In this document: in pieces, positions 1 to 7,416 of the stretch
Numbering within the stretch: the stretch's first letter is position 1
Layout: each line of letters opens with the position of its first letter
Origin: Chloroflexota bacterium
GTDB lineage: Bacteria; Chloroflexota; Dehalococcoidia; UBA1151
DNA length: 7,416 bases
Assembly: GCA_022561735.1 (NCBI GenBank)
Contig: JADFQR010000050.1
Location: 1 to 7,416, forward strand
Direction: 5' to 3'
Made by a program: the position numbers and the translations under genes
The notes under the pieces: generated by a model
Told to the model about the DNA's origin: nothing
Databases searched by the model: none
The model's input: the letters and a program-made list of their open reading frames with translations, nothing else

Positions 1-1
1 C

Positions 2-346
2 CCGTCGTGCCCGCCCTGCCGTGTGGAGTTGCCAGATCTCCAGGCCGCTTACGAGAAGCACGGGGATGACATCCAGTTCCTGGGCGTCCAACTGCTCGGG
101 TTGGACTCGGCGGAAGATGCCGCCGAGTTCCTCGGTGAACTTGGCATCACCTACCCGTCCGGCCCCGATGAGGGAAGCCAGATGGTCCGTAAGTTCAAGA
201 TCGTCGGTTTCCCGACCACGGTGTTTATCGACAGCGAACACAACATCGTCAAGAAGCACACCGGGATACTTGACGCGGAAACCCTGGATTCCTTGATCAA
301 GGGGACAGTCGCCGTGGACGGTCCGACGGTCTCCTCCGGTTCGTAG
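2..346 (+). CDS. TlpA/ResA-like thiol-disulfide oxidoreductase, 5' partial
   Basis: The C-terminal 114 residues of a thioredoxin-fold protein run off the left edge. Frame 2 opens with PSCPPCRVELPDLQ, so the CxxC redox pair is Cys3 and Cys6 of this fragment (bases 8-19). The GTG at 23 lies after the active site and cannot be the true start. The fold continues with a strand IQFLGVQLLG, an insert typical of the AhpC/TSA-TlpA branch, and GFPTTVFID with the cis-proline at residue 71 that packs against the active site. Family members are exported or membrane-anchored and reduce disulfides, often in apocytochrome c or copper-centre assembly. The signal or anchor segment is outside the window, so localisation is inferred. 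It ends with a short polar tail and TAG at 344. A different periplasmic thioredoxin or peroxiredoxin subgroup is possible, but CPPC plus GFPTT favours TlpA/ResA. Confidence 0.88.
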   Translation, partial: PSCPPCRVELPDLQAAYEKHGDDIQFLGVQLLGLDSAEDAAEFLGELGITYPSGPDEGSQMVRKFKIVGFPTTVFIDSEHNIVKKHTGILDAETLDSLIKGTVAVDGPTVSSGS

Positions 347-369
347 ACCGCTCGTATCAGCCGGGTTCT

Positions 370-394
370 CCGGCGTTACCCGATTGAACGCCGG
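370..394 (+). terminator. weak hairpin after the TlpA-like gene
   Basis: CCGGCGTT (370-377) pairs perfectly with AACGCCGG (387-394) around a 9-base loop, 24 bases after the stop codon. There is no run of T after the stem, so it is not a textbook intrinsic terminator. It may slow or end transcription, or protect the 3' end. Confidence 0.35.
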
Positions 395-434
395 GAATTG
401 TGGATCACGGGATTGCAGCAATTCAGCGTCCGCC

Positions 435-443
435 TGAGATAAT
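435..443 (+). promoter_or_regulatory. extended -10 promoter for the CopD-like gene
   Basis: TGAGATAAT fits an extended -10 (TGn followed by GATAAT, five of six to TATAAT). The hexamer ends at 443, and six bases later comes the ATG at 450, which is the usual distance to a transcription start. The -35 is poor (TTGCAG at 413 with a 19-base spacer), which an extended -10 can tolerate. Together with no good ribosome-binding site before 450, this suggests a leaderless mRNA. That is inference from geometry. Confidence 0.45.
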
Positions 444-449
444 CCCCTG

Positions 450-1004
450 ATGCTTACAGGGACGGTTACAGGGATTCTCACAGGAATTACCCCGGGGATG
501 CTGTTGGCCATCGGTCTCGGGGAGATCGGCGACCTTGGCGACGGGTTTATCGTGATTGTGCGCTGGTTGCACGGCCTTGGCGCCGTCGCATGGGTCGGCG
601 GGAGCGCGTTCTTCGCGCTGGTCGTCCGGCCCGCTCAGCGCGTTGACCCCGAGGGGGTCGGCCGGGTGATCCAACGATTCACGGGCGCTTATCGCGATCT
701 TGTTGACGCGTCAATCATCACGATCGTGGTGACCGGGCTGATCATGATGTTCGAGCGGCTCACAGGCGACGATGCGTCGGTGGTCTACTTCATCGTTTTG
801 AGCGTGAAACTCGTGATCGCCGGCTGGATGTTTTACCTGGTGTGGAGCCTTCGGCGGGTCGGGTTCGTCCAGGAGGCGCGGTCGGGTTTGACGCAACGGT
901 TGTCATGGTTGTTCGGGTACAACGCCCTGCTGGCCGGAGGGGTCATCATTTTTCTCCTGGTGGGGCTGCTCAGGGCGATTTTCGAGACGGCGATCTCCGG
1001 TTAG
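450..1004 (+). CDS. CopD-like four-helix integral membrane protein
   Basis: This 184-residue protein has four clear hydrophobic segments, at about residues 34-58, 87-103, 112-134 and 153-176. The signature is RWLHGLGAVAWVGG (38-51), the histidine-containing first helix of CopD-type and related domains, followed by a basic exit (RPAQR). CopD-family proteins are linked to copper transfer across the membrane. Here His41 is the only histidine and no Met-rich copper motif is visible, so copper transport is only suggested. The ATG at 450 follows a promoter-like element by six bases and has no strong Shine-Dalgarno. An alternative ATG at 498 (MLLAIG) would drop 16 odd residues encoded by a 12-base repeat, and has AGGA 12 bases upstream. 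The gene stands after a TlpA-like gene on the same strand with its own likely promoter, and converges on folK. An uncharacterised DUF family with the same helix motif is the main alternative. Confidence 0.75.
   Translation: MLTGTVTGILTGITPGMLLAIGLGEIGDLGDGFIVIVRWLHGLGAVAWVGGSAFFALVVRPAQRVDPEGVGRVIQRFTGAYRDLVDASIITIVVTGLIMMFERLTGDDASVVYFIVLSVKLVIAGWMFYLVWSLRRVGFVQEARSGLTQRLSWLFGYNALLAGGVIIFLLVGLLRAIFETAISG
454..489 (+). repeat. three 12-bp tandem repeats at the start of the CopD-like gene
   Basis: The units start at 454, 466 and 478: TTACAGGGACGG, TTACAGGGATTC and TCACAGGAATTA. The first two share their first nine bases and the third has decayed. If translated from 450 they encode a four-residue periodicity (TGTV, TGIL, TGIT). 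If translation starts at 498 they form an untranslated leader of AGGGA-like elements. A perfect CCCCGGGG palindrome (490-497) abuts the ATG at 498. Confidence 0.6.
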
Positions 1005-1020
1005 CGGAATCATCCAGGAA

Positions 1021-1062
1021 CCGGCCATCCGGCCATCCGGGAAGCCGCCATGCGGTATGGCG
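1021..1062. repeat. short direct repeat and small hairpin between convergent genes
   Basis: CCGGCCAT occurs twice in tandem (1021-1036) and a third copy begins (CCGG, 1037-1040). Next is a six-pair hairpin, CGCCAT (1046-1051) with ATGGCG (1057-1062), loop of five. It sits in the 95-bp gap between the converging CopD-like gene and folK, where terminators for both would be expected. No T-run follows on either strand, so a terminator role is weak. Confidence 0.35.
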
Positions 1063-1099
1063 CGTTCTTCACCCTTTCCGCATCCGCAGGAAGATGGGC

Positions 1100-1648
1100 T
1101 TACCGGGACGTGCCTTGAACGTTGGCGGCGGCCAGTTTTACGCCCGAACTCCCAATGTCTTTCAGAAGAGCGGCGATGGTCTTGCCGAGAACCGGGTGCA
1201 CGAGGTCCGGCGCGATCTCGGCCAGCGGAACCAGGACAAAGGCGCGTTCGTGCAGCCGCGGGTGCGGGACCGTTACCCCGGGCTCATCAACGATGGCGTC
1301 TGCCCAGAAGAGAACGTCGAGATCGATTATGCGCGGGCCGTAACGCTCGGCGCGTTCACGCCCGAGATCGGATTCGATCTGGAGCATCGCCCTGACCAGT
1401 CCGGCCGGGTCCAGCTCCGTCCTCAGCGACACAACCTGATTCAGGTAGCTTGGCTGAATGTCCTTCACGCCCCAGGGACTGGTCTCATACACGGACGACA
1501 CCGGCCCGACGGCGCCAGCGCTCTCCCCGGAATGCCCCAATCTTTCAAGGGCCACCAGGGCCAGTTTGAGGTTGTGCGCCCGGTCTCCGCTGACTGAGTC
1601 AAGGTTGGAGCCGAGGCCTATGTAGGCTGTAGTGAGACGGGCCGTCAT
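1100..1648 (-). CDS. folK: 6-hydroxymethyl-7,8-dihydropterin pyrophosphokinase (HPPK)
   Basis: FolK transfers pyrophosphate from ATP to 6-hydroxymethyl-7,8-dihydropterin, giving the pterin substrate of FolP. The 182 residues match the usual cytosolic HPPK length. Visible motifs in order are IGLGSNL (10-16), YETSPWG (54-60), YLNQVV (68-73) in the pterin site, E92 and LGRER (95-99), and GPRIIDLDVLF (104-114) with the two metal-binding aspartates Asp109 and Asp111. PHPRLHERAFVLVPL (128-142) follows. Nothing essential appears missing. The ATG at 1648 overlaps the folP TGA (ATGA, 1645-1648), so translation is very likely coupled to folP. It is a single-domain enzyme, not fused to FolB or FolP; no folB or folE lies in the window. 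The stop is TAA at 1100-1102, facing the CopD-like gene. Confidence 0.97.
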   Translation of the reverse strand: MTARLTTAYIGLGSNLDSVSGDRAHNLKLALVALERLGHSGESAGAVGPVSSVYETSPWGVKDIQPSYLNQVVSLRTELDPAGLVRAMLQIESDLGRERAERYGPRIIDLDVLFWADAIVDEPGVTVPHPRLHERAFVLVPLAEIAPDLVHPVLGKTIAALLKDIGSSGVKLAAANVQGTSR

Positions 1649-2589
1649 CGACCCGGAACGGGCGGTTGCGGCCAGCCGCGAACAATCGCATCGCTCATCC
1701 GGGCGACCCGGACCATCTCCTTAACGTCATGCACGCGTACGATATCAACGCCGCGCTCGATAGCCAGCGCTACCGTCGCAGCGGTGCCCTCCATACGTTG
1801 ATCTGCGGGTAGGCCGAGCACCTCTCCGATCGACGATTTACGGGATGCGCCTATCAGCACCGGGTAGCCGCGTGCGACAAGTTTTGATAACCCGCGTTGC
1901 ATCTCGATGCTCTCCGCCGCCGTCTTTCGGAACCCGATTCCCGGGTCCAGGATCACGTGGGTTGCCGGAAGACCGGCGGATTCAACCGCCTGCGCAGCGC
2001 AGAGAAGATCCTTGATAACCTCATGGATCACCCCGGCGGGGTAAACGGCGCTCGGCCTTGTGTGGCTGATCACGACCGGCACGCCCAGGTCCGCAACGGC
2101 GGCAACCATCTGCGGGTCCGCCCGGAACATCGACACGTCGTTCACCATGGCCGCTCCTGCCTCGACGGCGAGCCGGGCGACGGACGCTTTCTGGGTATCG
2201 ATGCTGATCGGCAGGTCCATCCGTCCGGCAAGGGCCTGGATCACGGGAATGACCCTTTCGGCCTCTTCACATGCCGGAACGGGCCGCGCATCTTTGTACA
2301 CGGATCGCGGCCGGCTGGATTCGCCGCCGATGTCGATGATGTCGGCGCCCTCGTCCTGGAAGCGCAGGGCCTGTTCCACGGCGCGTTGAAGGTCATCGCC
2401 CGTGCCGTCGCCCGAAAAGGAATCCGGGGTGACATTTAGAACGCCCATGACGTAGGTCCGCGAGCCCCAGATGAACTCACGACGGCCTATCAACAGCGTC
2501 GTGGCACCGGCCCTCAAACCGTCCCGGTCAATCATGTGAACCGGCGTTCTCCTGGAAGCTTCGGGAGGCATTCGGACGAGGTTGCGCAC
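1645..2589 (-). CDS. folP: dihydropteroate synthase (DHPS)
   Basis: FolP joins dihydropterin pyrophosphate to p-aminobenzoate, the step blocked by sulfonamides. Numbered from the GTG at 2589 (314 residues), motifs are [12 protein letters not shown] (48-59), DIGGESSRP (86-94), SIDTQK (129-134; Asp131), ND (150-151), DPGIGF (215-220), GASRKSSIG (247-255; Lys251) and RVHDV (285-289; Arg285, His287). These are the pterin- and phosphate-binding positions of a TIM-barrel DHPS. Two segments differ from the common pattern: VVISHTRPS at 172-180 where MHM is usual, and GFRKTAAES at 219-227 where GFGKT then HN is usual. The start is uncertain. GTG 2589 lies six bases behind an extended -10, ATG 2571 lacks an RBS, and ATG 2535 (296 residues, nearest the family length) has AGGAG 13 bases upstream. 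It is the first gene of a folP-folK operon, divergent from the carboxylase. Confidence 0.96.
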   Translation of the reverse strand: MRNLVRMPPEASRRTPVHMIDRDGLRAGATTLLIGRREFIWGSRTYVMGVLNVTPDSFSGDGTGDDLQRAVEQALRFQDEGADIIDIGGESSRPRSVYKDARPVPACEEAERVIPVIQALAGRMDLPISIDTQKASVARLAVEAGAAMVNDVSMFRADPQMVAAVADLGVPVVISHTRPSAVYPAGVIHEVIKDLLCAAQAVESAGLPATHVILDPGIGFRKTAAESIEMQRGLSKLVARGYPVLIGASRKSSIGEVLGLPADQRMEGTAATVALAIERGVDIVRVHDVKEMVRVARMSDAIVRGWPQPPVPGR

Positions 2590-2595
2590 CCTGAG

Positions 2596-2604
2596 ATGCT
2601 ACCA
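2596..2604 (-). promoter_or_regulatory. extended -10 promoter for folP-folK
   Basis: Read on the minus strand, TGGTAGCAT is TGn plus TAGCAT (four of six to TATAAT, with the key TA and final T). Six bases (2595-2590) separate it from the GTG at 2589. This is the same spacing as for the CopD-like gene, and again predicts a transcript beginning at the start codon. No good -35 is visible. Confidence 0.4.
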
Positions 2605-2645
2605 CCGCTCGCTCCCCTGGCCCGCCTCCGGGCCGATTGGGGCGA

Positions 2646-2674
2646 TTGCGACGGCCGATGCCGTGCGCTACGAT
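2646..2674 (+). promoter_or_regulatory. sigma70-like promoter for the carboxylase
   Basis: TTGCGA (2646-2651) and TACGAT (2669-2674) are separated by exactly 17 bases, each matching four of six consensus positions. Transcription would begin near 2681. The in-frame TTG at 2582 and GTG at 2663 would then lie upstream of the mRNA, leaving a leader of about 140 bases before 2822. The stretch 2590-2821 holds no gene I can support. Confidence 0.4.
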
Positions 2675-2808
2675 TGCCGTTCGGAACCAGACCGCGCTCA
2701 GACACGCCGTAGAAAGACGCTTTTTACGCGTGTCCGGGGGCCTTTACGGAGCGTACTCGGGTGCGCACCGGGCCCGTATCGCGCCGACCGAACCCCCCGG
2801 AATGACCC

Positions 2809-2813
2809 GGAGA
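2809..2813 (+). promoter_or_regulatory. ribosome-binding site pointing to a start at 2822
   Basis: GGAGA stands eight bases before the in-frame ATC at 2822. It is the best-placed Shine-Dalgarno in the region and no ATG, GTG or TTG lies in frame after it until inside the conserved domain. It supports initiation at 2822 despite the unusual codon. Confidence 0.4.
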
Positions 2814-2821
2814 ATAGAGCA

Positions 2822-4429
2822 ATCTCGACTGATACGACCGACACCGGTTCGCCAGAAACTCCAGTTAACGCGGATGTTGAGGAGACGCGCGACAAGCGCG
2901 CCGAGCTCGCGGAACGGCGGGAGAAGGCCCACCTTGGCGGCGGGCAGCAACGGATAGACGCCCAGCGGAAACGAGGCAAGCTCACTGCGCGTGAGCGGCT
3001 CGAACTGCTCTTCGATCCCGGCACTTTCACCGAGATCGACACTTTCGTCACCCATCGGGCGAGCGATCTCGGGTTGGACCGGCAGAGGTTCGACAGCGAT
3101 TCCGTGGTCACCGGCTACGGCGAGGTGGACGGCCGGACCGTATGCGCGTACTCCCAGGACTTCACAGTGCTTGGCGGGTCGTTGTCCGAGGTCGCCGGGC
3201 AAAAGATATCCAAGATCATGGACCACGCGATGCGCATTGGAGCGCCGATCGTGGGCGTTAACGACTCCGGCGGAGCGCGCATCCAGGAAGGCGTTACCTC
3301 GCTTGCCGGATACGGCGACATCTTCACCCGCAACGTGCTGTCGTCCGGCGTGATCCCGCAGATAACGGTCATCGCCGGACCTACCGCAGGCGGGGCGGTC
3401 TATTCCCCTGCGATCACTGATTTCATCTTCATGATTGACGGAATCGGCCAGATGTACATCACCGGTCCACAGGTGGTGAAGGCCGTAACCGGCGAAGACG
3501 TGACCGTTGAAGAGCTGGGCGGGGCCCGGACGCATGCGGAGATCAGCGGCGTTGCCCACTTCGTGTCCGAAACCGAAGAGGAATGTTTCCAGTCTGTCCG
3601 GAAACTGCTCTCGTATCTGCCGTCGAACAACGTCGATAGCCCGCCTGCTGCTGAGTCAACTGACGATCCAGATCGCAGGGATCAATCACTGGTCACGGTG
3701 GTCCCGGACAACCCGAACCAGCCGTACACGATGCTGGACGTGATCGGCCCGATCGTGGACGACGGTGAGTTCTTCCAGGTACAGGCGAGGTACGCGCGCA
3801 ACATCCTCGTCGGGTTCGCTCGCATGAACGGTCAGTCGATCGGGATTGTCGCCCAGGAGCCGGCGGAGTCGGCCGGGGTGCTGGACATCAACGCATCAGA
3901 GAAGGCGGCGCGATTCATCCGCTTTTGCGACGCGTTCAACATCCCGATAGTCACGCTGGTGGACACGCCGGGTTTCATGCCGGGCACGGCGCAGGAACAC
4001 GCCGGGATCATCCGGCGCGGGGCGAAGCTGCTTTACGCGTACGTGGAAGCGACGGTCCCCAAGGTCACGGTCGTCACCCGGAAAGCGTACGGCGGGGCGT
4101 ATATCGTGATGAGCAGCAAGCACCTCCGGGGCGATATCAACTACGCCTGGCCGTCTGCAGAGATCGCCGTGATGGGCGCAGAAGGCGCTGTCGCCGTGAT
4201 CGGCCGCAGGGAGATCGCAGACGCCGACGATCCGGAGGCCAAGCGGCGCGAACTCGTCGCCGATTATCAAGAACGATTCTCAAACCCGTACGTCGCGGCG
4301 AATCGCGGGTACCTTGATGACGTGATCGACCCGGCCGATACGAGGCCGAAGATCATTGCTGCGCTCAAGATGCTGCGGAACAAGACGGACACGATGCCGG
4401 CAAAGAAGCACGGCAATATCCCGTTGTGA
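2822..4429 (+). CDS. acyl-CoA carboxylase carboxyltransferase (beta) subunit, PccB/AccB type
   Basis: This subunit moves the carboxyl group from carboxybiotin to acetyl-CoA or propionyl-CoA, giving malonyl- or methylmalonyl-CoA. It works with a biotin carboxylase/biotin carrier subunit not present here. Counting from ATC 2822 (535 residues; relatives about 510-540), the conserved N-terminus [10 protein letters not shown] begins at about residue 33. N-terminal carboxyltransferase motifs are [22 protein letters not shown] (Gly150) and [12 protein letters not shown] (Gly190-Gly191). C-terminal motifs are [19 protein letters not shown], then [11 protein letters not shown] (Gly424-Gly425) and [12 protein letters not shown]. 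Residue 428 is Ile where propionyl-specific enzymes carry Asp, so acetyl-CoA or mixed use is likely. The start is unresolved. The only canonical in-frame starts are TTG 2582, which overlaps folP, and GTG 2663, upstream of a predicted transcription start; codons from 2663 to 2820 look non-coding (AGA, CGA, TTA). ATC 2822 with GGAGA fits best. mdh follows at 102 bp. Confidence 0.95.
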   Translation: MSTDTTDTGSPETPVNADVEETRDKRAELAERREKAHLGGGQQRIDAQRKRGKLTARERLELLFDPGTFTEIDTFVTHRASDLGLDRQRFDSDSVVTGYGEVDGRTVCAYSQDFTVLGGSLSEVAGQKISKIMDHAMRIGAPIVGVNDSGGARIQEGVTSLAGYGDIFTRNVLSSGVIPQITVIAGPTAGGAVYSPAITDFIFMIDGIGQMYITGPQVVKAVTGEDVTVEELGGARTHAEISGVAHFVSETEEECFQSVRKLLSYLPSNNVDSPPAAESTDDPDRRDQSLVTVVPDNPNQPYTMLDVIGPIVDDGEFFQVQARYARNILVGFARMNGQSIGIVAQEPAESAGVLDINASEKAARFIRFCDAFNIPIVTLVDTPGFMPGTAQEHAGIIRRGAKLLYAYVEATVPKVTVVTRKAYGGAYIVMSSKHLRGDINYAWPSAEIAVMGAEGAVAVIGRREIADADDPEAKRRELVADYQERFSNPYVAANRGYLDDVIDPADTRPKIIAALKMLRNKTDTMPAKKHGNIPL

Positions 4430-4440
4430 TGGACCCGTAC

Positions 4441-4455
4441 GGCGGTTTAGCCGCC
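4441..4455 (+). other. short GC hairpin between the carboxylase gene and mdh
   Basis: GGCGG (4441-4445) pairs with CCGCC (4451-4455) around TTTAG, 11 bases after the carboxylase stop. It has no T-tract and is too short for a confident terminator. It might mark processing or attenuation between two co-transcribed genes. The rest of the 102-bp gap shows no convincing promoter. Confidence 0.25.
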
Positions 4456-4514
4456 CGGCGGGAATCGAACAAACGATACGAGCGGTGACGACGGTCCGCC
4501 GCCCATAGTCCGAC

Positions 4515-4520
4515 GAGAGG
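4515..4520 (+). promoter_or_regulatory. ribosome-binding site for the TTG start of mdh
   Basis: GAGAGG lies 11 bases before the TTG at 4532, slightly long spacing. No other in-frame start keeps the NAD-binding strand intact, so it supports TTG initiation. Confidence 0.5.
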
Positions 4521-4531
4521 AATAACGAGAG

Positions 4532-5467
4532 TTGCGGAGAAAAGTAACGGTTGTAGGCGCCGGAAATGTCGGCGCGACCACGGCACAGAGAATCGTAGAC
4601 AAAGCGCTTGCGGACGTGGTGCTGGTCGATGTCGTTGAAGGCCTGCCGCAGGGCAAGGCGCTGGATATGGCGGAGAGCACCCCTGTCTCAGGGGCCGATG
4701 TCTCGGTCACCGGAACTAACGGTTACGAGGAGACAGCCGGTTCAGACGTCGTGGTGATTACGGCGGGGATCGCACGCCGCCCGGGCATGAGCCGGGACGA
4801 CCTGCTGCTCACCAACATGAAGATCATGACGTCCGTCGTCACGGAGGTCGTGAAGCACTCCCCCGGCGCGATCCTGGTCATCGTTTCAAACCCGCTGGAC
4901 GCCATGGTCCAGAAGGCCTACGAGATCAGCGGATTCCCGAAGGAACGCGTCGTCGGCATGGCCGGAATCCTGGACACGTCCCGGTTCCGGACATTCCTGG
5001 CGCAGGAGCTGAACGTCTCCGTGACCAACGTCTCGGCATACGTGCTTGGCGGCCACGGTGACTCGATGGTGCCACTTCTCGGGACGACCACTATCGGCGG
5101 CAAGCCGGTTACCGAGATGATCGATGCGGACAGGCTTGAGGAGATCGTTCAGCGGACCCGGGACGGCGGCGCAGAGATCGTCAACTACCTGAAGACCGGC
5201 TCCGCCTATTACGCCCCCTCCGCAGCTGCAACGCAGATGGTAGAGGCGATACTCGGCGACCGGAAAGAGATCCTGCCGTGCGCCGCCTATCTCGAAGGTG
5301 AATACGGGATCAACGGACTCTACGTCGGTGTGCCGGTGAAGCTGGGCGCCGGCGGGATTGAAGAGATCATCGAGATCGCCCTGACGGACTCGGAGGCCGC
5401 TGCGTTGAAGGCGTCCGCAGACTCGGTCCAGGAGTTGATCGACGTAATGGCGGCGAACACGGATTAA
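4532..5467 (+). CDS. mdh: malate dehydrogenase, LDH-like (type 3)
   Basis: This enzyme interconverts malate and oxaloacetate with NAD in the TCA cycle. The 311 residues match the LDH-like MDH family. The Rossmann nucleotide site [12 protein letters not shown] (7-18) is followed by Asp33 at the end of the second strand, which selects NADH over NADPH. The substrate loop [14 protein letters not shown] (79-92) carries Arg82 and Arg88; arginine at the first position, not glutamine, separates malate from lactate dehydrogenase. Asn120 (VSNPLD), Asp148 with Arg151 (GILDTSR) and His175 (GGHGDS) complete the active site. All catalytic residues are present. The start is TTG at 4532, immediately before the first beta strand, with GAGAGG 11 bases upstream. 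It may be co-transcribed with the carboxylase. Transcription ends at a strong hairpin at 5488-5519, shared with the convergent isocitrate dehydrogenase gene. Confidence 0.97.
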   Translation: MRRKVTVVGAGNVGATTAQRIVDKALADVVLVDVVEGLPQGKALDMAESTPVSGADVSVTGTNGYEETAGSDVVVITAGIARRPGMSRDDLLLTNMKIMTSVVTEVVKHSPGAILVIVSNPLDAMVQKAYEISGFPKERVVGMAGILDTSRFRTFLAQELNVSVTNVSAYVLGGHGDSMVPLLGTTTIGGKPVTEMIDADRLEEIVQRTRDGGAEIVNYLKTGSAYYAPSAAATQMVEAILGDRKEILPCAAYLEGEYGINGLYVGVPVKLGAGGIEEIIEIALTDSEAAALKASADSVQELIDVMAANTD

Positions 5468-5487
5468 CCCGCTTCGGACGGTAATTC

Positions 5488-5519
5488 AAACGGGGCGGGA
5501 AAACATCCCGCCCCGTTTT
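5488..5519. terminator. bidirectional intrinsic terminator between mdh and icd
   Basis: A 13-pair perfect stem (5488-5500 with 5506-5518) closes a five-base AAACA loop and ends in TTTT on the plus strand. On the minus strand the same hairpin ends in TTTG. It lies 20 bases after the mdh stop and 40 bases beyond the icd stop, so it can serve both convergent genes. The plus-strand direction is the stronger. Confidence 0.9.
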
Positions 5520-5559
5520 CGCGTTCACTGACCCGCTGGTTGCCGCCTGGAGCGGTTTC

Positions 5560-7416
<1,857 letters not shown>

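Noticed and set aside
23..346. Complete small gene starting at GTG 23
   Set aside because: The frame continues upstream to the window edge and includes the CPPC active site.
1021..1040. CCGGCCAT tandem as a CRISPR or regulatory array
   Set aside because: Only two and a half 8-base units with no spacers; best seen as simple sequence.
842..1597. 251-residue plus-strand open frame over folK
   Set aside because: It lies antisense to a folK gene with every HPPK motif and shows no recognisable domain; long antisense frames are expected in GC-rich DNA.
2802..2957. ATG at 2802 or 2874 as the carboxylase start through a frameshift
   Set aside because: Both lie in another frame that stops at about 2957 and is rich in rare codons, while frame 2 is continuous through the conserved N-terminus.
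2744..3559. 271-residue minus-strand open frame over the carboxylase
   Set aside because: It is antisense to the clearly conserved carboxyltransferase domain and has no family features of its own.
4441..4455. Intrinsic terminator between the carboxylase gene and mdh
   Set aside because: The stem is only five pairs and no T-tract follows.

Overview
This is a GC-rich bacterial window, read entirely as housekeeping and central-metabolism genes. I see no rRNA, tRNA, CRISPR array, insertion sequence, phage gene or other sign of a mobile island. The gene types fit a Chloroflexota-like (Dehalococcoidia/SAR202-like) or actinobacterium-like heterotroph: an LDH-type malate dehydrogenase, a monomeric isocitrate dehydrogenase, a biotin-dependent acyl-CoA carboxylase beta subunit, GTG/TTG starts and likely leaderless transcripts. 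The taxonomic guess is inference and is weak.

Layout. (1) Bases 2-346 hold the 3' part of a TlpA/ResA-type thiol-disulfide protein, cut by the left edge just before its CPPC active site. (2) After a 103-bp gap comes a four-helix CopD-like membrane protein (450-1004), with an extended -10 element placed so that transcription would start at or near its ATG. (3) On the minus strand lies a two-gene folate operon, folP then folK, overlapping by four bases. folK converges on the membrane gene. (4) Divergent from folP, on the plus strand, is a carboxyltransferase (beta) subunit of a propionyl/acetyl-CoA carboxylase. It has no ATG, GTG or TTG start near its conserved N-terminus. It is followed 102 bp later by mdh. 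(5) A strong two-way hairpin terminator separates mdh from the convergent monomeric NADP-isocitrate dehydrogenase gene, which runs off the right edge with about 122 N-terminal residues missing.

How the genes fit together. The carboxylase would make malonyl-CoA or methylmalonyl-CoA; methylmalonyl-CoA can feed succinyl-CoA into the TCA cycle. Malate dehydrogenase and isocitrate dehydrogenase are TCA-cycle enzymes giving NADH and NADPH respectively. FolP and FolK are adjacent steps of dihydropteroate synthesis. The thioredoxin-like and CopD-like pair could serve redox or copper handling in the envelope, but only by association.

I did not find a new biological system. The points most worth checking are the missing canonical start of the carboxylase (a possible AUC start at 2822), the isoleucine at its acyl-CoA specificity position, and the matching leaderless-promoter geometry in front of both folP and the CopD-like gene.
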